From Brucellaceae bacterium (GTDB taxonomy: Bacteria > Pseudomonadota > Alphaproteobacteria > Rhizobiales > Rhizobiaceae): a stretch of 6,050 nt of DNA. Below are positions 1-5,038 of the stretch, in pieces; within the stretch, counting starts at the first letter, position 1; each line of letters begins with the position of its first letter. The stretch spans positions 1 to 6,050 of the forward strand of contig JAIRVW010000451.1 of assembly GCA_031253705.1 (NCBI GenBank). Reading direction: 5' to 3'. The notes under the pieces are model-generated. The model was not told where the DNA came from and searched no databases. It saw only the letters and a list, made by a program, of their open reading frames with translations. Made by a program: the position numbers and the translations under genes.

Positions 1-341
1 AAAATACCTTCATAGGTAACAGTGACCTGTTTCAAAGTATCAGTGACGGCGAATTGCACATGCTTGTCAGCGCCGCGCACTACAGAACCGGCCTCAACAA
101 GTCCGCCGAGACGAAAACGCGCACCCGATGCAATATCTTCTGCAGTCACATCATCCGGCGTGCGAAAGTAACGAATATCCTGACTAAAGGCCAGCAAGAC
201 CAGACCGATCGCCAGTGCCAGAACAGCCATAGCGCCGGAAATTAAAATCAGCCGCTTGCGCTTACGGTTACGCATAACCTGCGAAACCCGTGGCGCATGG
301 CCTTCTCCAGACGATGAAGCAGATAGCTGACTATGGCTCAT
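1..341 (-). CDS. ccmE: Cytochrome c maturation protein CcmE (haem chaperone), 3' end cut by window edge
   Basis: CcmE is the membrane-anchored periplasmic haem chaperone of System I cytochrome c biogenesis: it takes haem from CcmC and passes it to the CcmF/CcmH ligation complex. About 113 codons are visible. The frame starts MSHSQLSA, has a basic stretch (RNRKRKR, residues about 25-31), then one membrane segment (about 32-52) and the start of the OB-fold beta-barrel. Family hallmarks include [25 protein letters not shown] and, at the edge, a VTVTYEGIL strand. The haem-attaching histidine and the C-terminal tail lie beyond position 1 and cannot be checked. The ATG at 341-339 overlaps the ccmI stop (ATGA), which implies translational coupling. 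Rhizobial literature calls this gene cycJ. CcmF and CcmH would be expected next, off the left edge. Identification is very secure. Confidence 0.96.
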   Translation of the reverse strand, partial: MSHSQLSASSSGEGHAPRVSQVMRNRKRKRLILISGAMAVLALAIGLVLLAFSQDIRYFRTPDDVTAEDIASGARFRLGGLVEAGSVVRGADKHVQFAVTDTLKQVTVTYEGI

Positions 342-1537
342 TTCAGAACTCCCGTCGTGTCAATGCCCAGCTGAGATGCGGTCTCAAGCAGACGGCGCAT
401 ATCATTCTCCGGCAAGGCTTTGGCAGCATTGCGCAAAGCCTCATTCACATTATCACTTTCACCAAGAACAGCATATGCACGCAGCAAACGCTCCCAGCCA
501 TCCACATCAGCCGGATTATTGCGCAGCTTCTCAGCAAGATTATCCACCATGGAGCGGATCATATCTTTGCGCCCCTGCTCATCAAGCGCTGCTGCGGCTT
601 CAATATCTTCCGCTGTCGGGCCGCGCGGCTTCACAGCAGGACGACCGGCGGCTGTCGCCGGCGCAACGCCATTTGTGCCTGATTTCAGATTGGCAATGGT
701 CTGTTCAATATCTGCCCGCCACAGAGCATCTTCTGAAGACGAATTGAGAATGATCTGCAACACACCGATTGCGTCATCCTTTTTACCGGCCTGCAGCAAT
801 GCACGTGCTTTCATCAATGGCGGACGCACATCCTTCGGATCAATCTTGCCCGCATCCTCAAACAGAGCCAGCGCTTCTTCGGTGACCTGTCCGTTGGCTT
901 TAATGATCAGCGCCTCACCAAGGCCGATCAGACGATCAACATCATTACCAAGCAAGGCAATAGCCTTGCGATAGGCATTGATCGCATCGTCCACACGTCC
1001 GAGGCGCAGGTAAATCGGTGCAAGGATAGACCAGCCACGACCATCATCCGGCGAACGCGACAAATGTGCTTCTGCCTGCGCGATCAGTTCAGCCGCGCTT
1101 TTATCCTGAACCGTATTGCCTTTACGCTCTGCCAATGGCTGCGACGGCAGATCAGGTGTACCCAGCACTGAATACAGCCCCCAGCTGACCGCCGGAACAA
1201 ACAACAGAACCAGAATAATAACCCAACGCATGCCTCTGTTGAGCAGATAGGTCTTTTCCGCACCATCTGCAGCAGCATTTTCATCCCCCGTCACACCTGT
1301 TGTGAGACGGTCGTTTTTGAGAATACGACGGGAGATTTCGAGACGTGCCTGCTCGGCAGACTGCTCATCCAGCAGGCCGCGCGCGAGATCTGCATCAATC
1401 TCTTTCAATTGCTGAATATAGACCGAACGGTCTTCTCCGCCCTGCGCGGCAGACGCGACTTCTTTTCGCGTCAGCGGCAGCATGACGACCAGAATTGCAA
1501 CGAAGGTTAAAAGTGCAGAAACAAGCCAAAAATCCAT
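338..1537 (-). CDS. ccmI: Cytochrome c-type biogenesis protein CcmI (CycH), TPR protein
   Basis: CcmI is the inner-membrane chaperone that holds apocytochrome c and presents it to the CcmF/CcmH haem ligase. The 399-residue product begins [10 protein letters not shown], the usual CcmI N-terminus. It has a first membrane helix at about 3-22 and a cytoplasmic helical segment ([15 protein letters not shown], about 40-54; LEISRRIL, about 66-73). A second membrane helix lies at about 103-126, followed by [13 protein letters not shown], a typical CcmI motif. Periplasmic TPR-like helices cover about 150-260. A proline/alanine-rich linker (about 288-308) leads to a second TPR-like region (about 325-378) with the rhizobial-type [15 protein letters not shown] chose the ATG at 1537 because the frame's only other upstream start is a TTG at 1573, which adds 12 residues before the membrane helix. 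No strong ribosome site is near 1537; AGGTGG lies about 15 bases upstream. The gene ends in an ATGA overlap with ccmE, so the two form an operon. Confidence 0.95.
   Translation of the reverse strand: MDFWLVSALLTFVAILVVMLPLTRKEVASAAQGGEDRSVYIQQLKEIDADLARGLLDEQSAEQARLEISRRILKNDRLTTGVTGDENAAADGAEKTYLLNRGMRWVIILVLLFVPAVSWGLYSVLGTPDLPSQPLAERKGNTVQDKSAAELIAQAEAHLSRSPDDGRGWSILAPIYLRLGRVDDAINAYRKAIALLGNDVDRLIGLGEALIIKANGQVTEEALALFEDAGKIDPKDVRPPLMKARALLQAGKKDDAIGVLQIILNSSSEDALWRADIEQTIANLKSGTNGVAPATAAGRPAVKPRGPTAEDIEAAAALDEQGRKDMIRSMVDNLAEKLRNNPADVDGWERLLRAYAVLGESDNVNEALRNAAKALPENDMRRLLETASQLGIDTTGVLK
349..353 (-). promoter_or_regulatory. Ribosome binding site of ccmE inside the ccmI 3' end
   Basis: On the minus strand GGGAG lies 7 bases before the ATG at 341. 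It sits within the last codons of ccmI, so ccmE is probably translated by ribosomes finishing ccmI or reinitiating there. It supports the ATG at 341 as the ccmE start. Confidence 0.6.
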
Positions 1538-1669
1538 GACCGGAGACTTAATCCACCTGCACGATAAAACCAACTGCCTGTTGTTAAATTATCGGTGTGT
1601 AGGGCATTTGGCCGCAAAGCCGTCCGGTCATATTGCGCAAAATCAAAACGGCAAACAGCTCTGATAAAA

Positions 1670-2119
1670 TCAGGTCAGCGGTGTCCAGCTGCCGTCATCA
1701 TTGCGGCAGGCTGTACCGCGCACCATCTGCGGCGCACCGTCAACCGTATAGCTGTGGCTATATTGGCGGCAGTTTTGCGAACCAACCTGATAAGGCTGGG
1801 CGGCGGTTACCTCACCGGACGCACGGCCGGAGCGGCCTTTCCACGCCACAGCCTCACCTTTCGGCGCATATTCCAGCGCTTTATATTCTGCTTCGATTGC
1901 CGCTCTGCGGTCAGATGCGGCCAGCTGAGCAACGGCAGAACCTAAAATACCATTACCCATCGGAGCCAGTACAGCATTGCTGACCGAACCACTGGTTAAA
2001 GCACTTCCGGAGGATGAAGCTGAAGTTTTAGAACTATTCAGTGTCGAGCAGGCTGTAAGAGACAGCAGCGGCAGGATGAAGAGGATTTTACGCAATGCAC
2101 TTCCGGAAGACGACTTCAT
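1670..2119 (-). CDS. RT0821/Lpp0805-type surface lipoprotein, small outer-envelope protein
   Basis: This encodes a 149-residue secreted lipoprotein. A signal peptide (basic SALRK, then ILFILPLLSL) ends in a lipobox, LTAC, with the lipidated cysteine at 24. A Ser/Gly-rich low-complexity stretch follows (25-50), then a GNGILGSAVAQLAASDRRAA segment (about 55-74). The C-terminal domain has the pattern NCRQYSHSYTVDGAPQ...GTACRNDDGSW, with cysteines at 117 and 138 that may pair. That ending matches the RT0821/Lpp0805 surface-antigen family of alphaproteobacterial lipoproteins, whose biochemical role is not established. The ATG at 2119 is preferred. An in-frame TTG at 2125 has AGGA 7 bases upstream and would add two residues, so the start is not fully settled. 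The gene stands alone between the feuQ-like gene (158-base gap) and ccmI (132-base gap). The heptad SSSGSAL occurs twice, at 3-9 and 35-41. Confidence 0.85.
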   Translation of the reverse strand: MKSSSGSALRKILFILPLLSLTACSTLNSSKTSASSSGSALTSGSVSNAVLAPMGNGILGSAVAQLAASDRRAAIEAEYKALEYAPKGEAVAWKGRSGRASGEVTAAQPYQVGSQNCRQYSHSYTVDGAPQMVRGTACRNDDGSWTPLT

Positions 2120-2157
2120 GAGCAATTTAACATCCTGTCAGCAACACTTTACAAAGC

Positions 2158-2186
2158 AGTATGACCACTGTCAGCGCACTCTGCAA
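2158..2186 (-). promoter_or_regulatory. Possible promoter for the surface lipoprotein gene
   Basis: On the minus strand TTGCAG (2186-2181) is followed, after 17 bases, by CATACT (2163-2158). Spacing is ideal but both boxes are partial matches to the housekeeping consensus. Transcription would start near 2151, about 30 bases before the ATG. This is a weak candidate found by eye. Confidence 0.25.
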
Positions 2187-2202
2187 TCATTCCGTTGACA
2201 TC

Positions 2203-2238
2203 TCAACACAAAACGAAATCAGAAAATTTCATTTCTGA
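2203..2238 (-). terminator. Weak terminator-like hairpin downstream of the sensor kinase gene
   Basis: About 40 bases past the kinase stop, the minus strand has a 7-bp stem (TCAGAAA / TTTCTGA, 2238-2219) with a 6-base loop. A T-rich tract follows (TTTCGTTTTGTGTT). The stem is mostly A-T pairs and the tract is interrupted, so it would be a weak rho-independent terminator. It could also just be AT-rich intergenic DNA. Confidence 0.3.
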
Positions 2239-2277
2239 AACCAGTCATTTACACCTGAACCCCGCTAAAAGCAAAGG

Positions 2278-3714
2278 TCAGCTTACAACAGCAGGTAAAG
2301 TAATCTGCACAGCAAGCCCGCCGAGGGAAGCTTTACTCAGCCCCAGATGCCCGCCATATTCCCGCACAGTATCCTGTACGATAGCAAGACCAAGGCCGGT
2401 ACCGGGCTTACTTTCATCGATCCGCTTACCGCGTTTCAGCGCCTCTGCCATTTTTTCTGCAGGTAAACCGGCACCGTCATCCTCTATGAGAATCTCAAAA
2501 GTGCTGTGCGCACCTTCAGGTACATCAGGCTTATGCGCCGCCCGCAGTGTCAGATGGATTTTTGAACGCCCCCATTTGGCAGCATTTTCCATGACATTAC
2601 CGACAACCTCTTCAAGGTCTTCTTTCTCACCGGCAAAAATCACGTCCCGCAACTGATTGGAAAAAGTAATATTCAAATGCGGGTTCAGTTTCGCCGTCAC
2701 GCGAATCATGCGCTCCAGAACCGGCGTCACCGGTGCACGGAAAACAACACTGTCACGCTGGGCTGCCACGCGTGCGCGCTGCAGATAATGCTGGATTTGC
2801 ACCTGCATTGCATCACTCTGCTCAATCACCAGCTGCCCCTGACGACCGCCGAGATTACGCCCCTCATTCATCAGCACGGAGAGCGGTGTTTTCAGTGAAT
2901 GTGCAAGATTGCCAACCTGCGTACGCGATCTCTCCACAATACGATGGTTGTTTTCAATCAGCGCATTCATTTCCTGCGCAAGCGGTGCGATTTCCAAAGG
3001 CAAATCCGTATCAACGCGATTGCTTCGCCCCTCACGAATATCTGCCAGTGTGCGCCGCACATGATCAAGCGGCCGCAGACCGAACAGAATGATCGCCGCA
3101 TTAATCAGAATACTGCCGAGACCAAACAGCCCCAGATAAATGTAAAGCCGGTTGCGGAAATCGCGGACTTCTTCTTTCACCTCATTAAGATTACCCATCA
3201 CCCGAAAACGGGCAATCTTGTCTGAGCTGTCCAGAACAACTTCAGTTTCCACAACGGAGAGTTCTTCATCATCACTCGTTTCGACGACATAACTGCGCAT
3301 GAAGGACTGATCGAAAGGCTCATCCGCAACGGATTTTACAGGGATTTGCTTTCCGCCAAGCGAAATTGAGCCGAGATGCCCCTTTACACTGGCCGATACC
3401 GGATCAACAGACCAATACCAGCCCGATCCTGCACTTGCATAACGGATTTCCCCCAGTTCAGGGCGCCCGTGCAGTGCGCCTTCCGGCGTCAGACTAACTG
3501 CACCGACAAGACTGTATAGATGAGCGGACAAAAGGCGCTGAAAGCTGCGCTCTGCGGCATCCTGATAGAGCGACTGAATCAATGTCGCGACAACGACAAG
3601 AGCGATGATAACCCACAGCGTTGACAGCGTGACCACACGCAGCGCCAGAGAGCGCAAACCGAGAGCAAAAACTTTCCCGGAAAACAGCGGCATCTTAATC
3701 TTTGCTGCCATCAT
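2278..3714 (-). CDS. feuQ: PhoQ-like sensor histidine kinase, FeuQ-type
   Basis: This inner-membrane kinase senses an envelope signal and phosphorylates the regulator encoded just upstream. In the 478-residue product the first membrane helix is at about 30-48, a periplasmic sensor domain spans about 49-189, and the second helix is at about 190-212. A HAMP linker (from RPLDHVRRTL) covers about 214-265. The H-box is NLAHSLKTPLSVL with phospho-acceptor His272, of the PhoQ type. The ATPase domain has an N-box GNVMENAAKW (Asn373, Asn377), a DDGAG G1 box (412-416) and GTGLGL (438-443). The periplasmic domain carries an acidic cluster, ETSDDEE (about 145-151). The ATG at 3714 overlaps the regulator gene by 20 bases; ATGs at 3711 and 3693 are alternatives and none has a strong ribosome site. 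The gene symbol rests on similarity plus synteny with ccm genes; feuPQ beside cycHJKL is described in Rhizobium. The kinase assignment is certain, the FeuQ name likely. Confidence 0.9.
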   Translation of the reverse strand: MMAAKIKMPLFSGKVFALGLRSLALRVVTLSTLWVIIALVVVATLIQSLYQDAAERSFQRLLSAHLYSLVGAVSLTPEGALHGRPELGEIRYASAGSGWYWSVDPVSASVKGHLGSISLGGKQIPVKSVADEPFDQSFMRSYVVETSDDEELSVVETEVVLDSSDKIARFRVMGNLNEVKEEVRDFRNRLYIYLGLFGLGSILINAAIILFGLRPLDHVRRTLADIREGRSNRVDTDLPLEIAPLAQEMNALIENNHRIVERSRTQVGNLAHSLKTPLSVLMNEGRNLGGRQGQLVIEQSDAMQVQIQHYLQRARVAAQRDSVVFRAPVTPVLERMIRVTAKLNPHLNITFSNQLRDVIFAGEKEDLEEVVGNVMENAAKWGRSKIHLTLRAAHKPDVPEGAHSTFEILIEDDGAGLPAEKMAEALKRGKRIDESKPGTGLGLAIVQDTVREYGGHLGLSKASLGGLAVQITLPAVVS

Positions 3715-4375
3715 TATTATCGGAACGGATACGGTATCCCATACCGCGTACGGTCTCGATCATATCCACGCCCATTTTCTTACGCAGACGGCCGACAAAG
3801 ACCTCAATCGTATTGGAATCACGATCGAAATCCTGATCATAAAGATGCTCAACCAGCTCGGTGCGGGAAATTACTTCATCCATATGATGCATCAGATAAG
3901 ACAACAGGCGAAACTCATGTGAAGTCAGCTTCAGCGCTGTACCGTCAATCGTCGCTTTAGACGCTTTAGTATCCAGAACCAGTTTACCGCTGGAAATCTC
4001 GGATGAGGCATGACCGGCCGCACGACGGATCAAGGCACGCAAACGTGCCAGAACTTCTTCAATATGAAACGGCTTGGCCACATAATCATCGGCACCGGCA
4101 TCAATACCGGCCACCTTATCGCTCCAGCGATCACGCGCTGTCAGCATCAGCACCGGCATCACGCGCCCTTCACGGCGCCAGCGTTCAACAACACTGATAC
4201 CATCCATCTGCGGCAGGCCGATATCCAGTATCACCGCATCATAAGGCTCAGTATCGCCCAGAAAATGACCTTCTTCGCCGTCAAAAGCACAATCGACCAC
4301 ATAGTCCGCATCACGGAGTGCTTCTGCCAGCTGACGGTTAAGATCCTTGTCATCTTCAACAATCAGAATTCTCAT
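3695..4375 (-). CDS. feuP: OmpR/PhoP-family response regulator, FeuP-type
   Basis: This cytoplasmic transcription factor is the likely partner of the downstream kinase. The 226-residue product has a receiver domain (about 2-115) with the acidic pair Asp8-Asp9, phospho-acceptor Asp51 in AVILDIGLPQMDG, Thr79 in MLTARD and Lys101 in AKPF. A short linker leads to a winged-helix DNA-binding domain (about 128-216) with LTSHEFRLLSYLM, SRTELVEHLYD, SNTIEVFVGRLRKK and a VRGMGYRI wing. Length and residues are all normal for the family. The ATG at 4375 has GAAAAGG 7 bases upstream; a TTG two codons earlier is too close to that site. The stop lies inside the kinase gene start, so the pair should be co-translated. 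In Sinorhizobium, FeuP activates genes for cyclic glucan export (ndvA) among others, and in Rhizobium it was linked to iron uptake. Whether either applies here cannot be told from this window. Confidence 0.92.
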   Translation of the reverse strand: MRILIVEDDKDLNRQLAEALRDADYVVDCAFDGEEGHFLGDTEPYDAVILDIGLPQMDGISVVERWRREGRVMPVLMLTARDRWSDKVAGIDAGADDYVAKPFHIEEVLARLRALIRRAAGHASSEISSGKLVLDTKASKATIDGTALKLTSHEFRLLSYLMHHMDEVISRTELVEHLYDQDFDRDSNTIEVFVGRLRKKMGVDMIETVRGMGYRIRSDNNDGSKD

Positions 4376-4382
4376 CAGCAAA

Positions 4383-4389
4383 CCTTTTC
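4383..4389 (-). promoter_or_regulatory. Ribosome binding site of the feuP-like gene
   Basis: GAAAAGG on the minus strand is 7 bases from the ATG at 4375. It decides the start, because the in-frame TTG at 4381 directly abuts this site and could not use it. Confidence 0.55.
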
Positions 4390-4446
4390 AGCATTTCAGA
4401 AGACAGCACGAAACACAGCCTGCCTGAACACAAGCCGTTTCTGTAT

Positions 4447-4475
4447 TTTTTACAGCAGATTGTAAAAATGAGCAA
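4447..4475 (-). promoter_or_regulatory. Possible feuP promoter overlapped by a perfect 8-bp dyad (candidate operator)
   Basis: A perfect inverted repeat, TTTTTACA - 6 bases - TGTAAAAA, occupies 4447-4468. On the minus strand TTGCTC (4475-4470), 17 bases, then TAAAAA (4452-4447) gives a plausible sigma-70-like promoter. The dyad would cover its spacer and -10 box, a usual operator position. Transcription would start near 4440, leaving a leader of about 65 bases before the ATG. A shorter alternative stem, CTGTA - 5 bases - TACAG (4441-4455), shares half of the dyad. No T-run follows on the minus strand, so a terminator is unlikely. The dyad is directly visible; the promoter and operator roles are inferred. 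Confidence 0.35.
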
Positions 4476-4487
4476 ACAGACGGATTA

Positions 4488-4527
4488 CCGGCAAAAGCAG
4501 CCGGCTCCTGCATTATTTTGCAGGAAC
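4488..4527 (-). other. Two tandem hairpins at the 3' end of the feuN-like gene
   Basis: Reading the minus strand, the first hairpin has stem TCCTGCA / TGCAGGA (4525-4519 and 4512-4506; two more pairs, one G-T, possible). Its 6-base loop contains the TAA stop codon. The second follows directly: CCGGC / GCCGG (4504-4500 and 4492-4488) with a 7-base loop. No T-run follows, so these do not look like a standard terminator. They could protect the transcript end from exonucleases, reduce read-through into feuP, or mark a processing site. The base pairing is seen; the role is inference. Confidence 0.4.
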
Positions 4528-4866
4528 CGCAACTTCCACACGACGCGGACGTTCACCGTCACGTCCCGGCACCAGCACAACAACGATACATACCGGCGCA
4601 CCATTCTGCACGGATGCCGTTGCTTTGGTCAGTGTACCGCCTTGCTGTGCAGCGACCTGCTGCCCGATCTCGGCGCAATCACCCGAAATACGGGTAACGC
4701 GTTGCTTTGCAGATGCGGTTTGCACCGGCTGCAAATCGGCAGGCATATGCCGTTGCAGACCTGCGGCGCCCGCAGATGGAACAATGCTTGTAAAAACTGC
4801 TGCGGTCATACCGGCGAGCAGAGTAAAAGCAGCGAAAAATGTGCGAACTGGTTTTTGTGTCATCAT
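4513..4866 (-). CDS. Small secreted protein upstream of feuPQ, candidate FeuN-like kinase modulator
   Basis: The 117-residue product has a signal peptide: KPVR, a hydrophobic core FFAAFTLLAGMTAAVF, and a likely cleavage in SAGAAG near residues 34-35. The mature part is about 82 residues. It has two cysteines (64 and 93) that could form a disulfide in the periplasm, a helix-like segment DCAEIGQQVAAQQGG, and strand-like segments VCIVVVLV and RRVEVAVP. That helix-then-strands layout is reminiscent of PepSY-type folds, but I see no decisive motif. In Sinorhizobium meliloti a small periplasmic protein, FeuN, encoded next to feuPQ restrains FeuQ signalling; position, size and secretion here fit that role. 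Orthology is inferred, since I cannot compare sequences, so no symbol is given. Adjacent ATGs at 4866 and 4863 share a GTGAG ribosome-like site 4 or 7 bases upstream, so 4863 is equally possible. An earlier ATG at 4962 would bury the signal peptide. The gap to feuP is 137 bases. Confidence 0.75.
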   Translation of the reverse strand: MMTQKPVRTFFAAFTLLAGMTAAVFTSIVPSAGAAGLQRHMPADLQPVQTASAKQRVTRISGDCAEIGQQVAAQQGGTLTKATASVQNGAPVCIVVVLVPGRDGERPRRVEVAVPAK

Positions 4867-4948
4867 AACGCTCACTTTAACGCTTTTTACCTGAATGTTG
4901 AATGAACAATCTTGTGTATCAGACAGACAGTATCCGACTAGATTTTTT

Positions 4949-4983
4949 TCTTTCGTTAACATTTGTTTTTATAAAACGAAAGA
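4949..4983. repeat. 9-bp perfect inverted repeat upstream of the feuN-like gene
   Basis: TCTTTCGTT and AACGAAAGA are separated by 17 AT-rich bases in the 172-base gap between the GTA gene and the feuN-like gene. The repeat centre is about 100 bases upstream of the start at 4866. On the minus strand the second arm is followed by an A-run, and on the plus strand no T-run follows, so it does not resemble a terminator in either direction. A binding site for a dimeric regulator is the natural guess. Confidence 0.4.
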
Positions 4984-5038
4984 CTTCTTCACTGCGGCAA
5001 AGCTGCCAAATCCATGAAAACTTGTCAATTTCCGGCTT

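Noticed and set aside
420..974. Plus-strand open frame of 184 codons
   Set aside because: It is fully antisense to ccmI, is rich in Ser/Arg/Ala as expected for a shadow frame, and has no recognisable domain.
1538..1573. Upstream extension of ccmI from a TTG at 1573
   Set aside because: It would put 12 polar or basic residues before the conserved MDFW N-terminus.
1595..1983. Two overlapping plus-strand frames across the lipoprotein gene
   Set aside because: They are antisense to a gene with a clear signal peptide, lipobox and family motif, and they resemble no known protein.
2195..2656. Plus-strand open frame of 153 codons
   Set aside because: It overlaps the kinase ATPase region on the opposite strand and its residues look like a composition artefact.
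4468..4905. Plus-strand frame of 145 codons opposite the feuN-like gene
   Set aside because: It is Cys/His/Arg-rich shadow sequence; the minus strand has a proper signal peptide and start region.
4916..4934. Direct repeat GTATC...GTATC with AGACAGACA between, upstream of the feuN-like gene
   Set aside because: The copies are only 5 bases and easily arise by chance; noted as a possible regulator half-site pair but not claimed.
4867..4962. Upstream extension of the feuN-like gene from the ATG at 4962
   Set aside because: It would bury the signal peptide behind 32 residues, and it begins inside the loop of an inverted repeat.
4996..5007. Small hairpin GGCA-AAGC-TGCC after the GTA gene
   Set aside because: The stem has only four pairs and no T-run follows directly, so it is too weak to call a terminator.
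5023..5028. Perfect -35-like TTGACA on the minus strand, just after the GTA gene stop
   Set aside because: No acceptable -10 box lies 16-18 bases downstream (the sequence there is CAGCTT-like), so a promoter cannot be supported.
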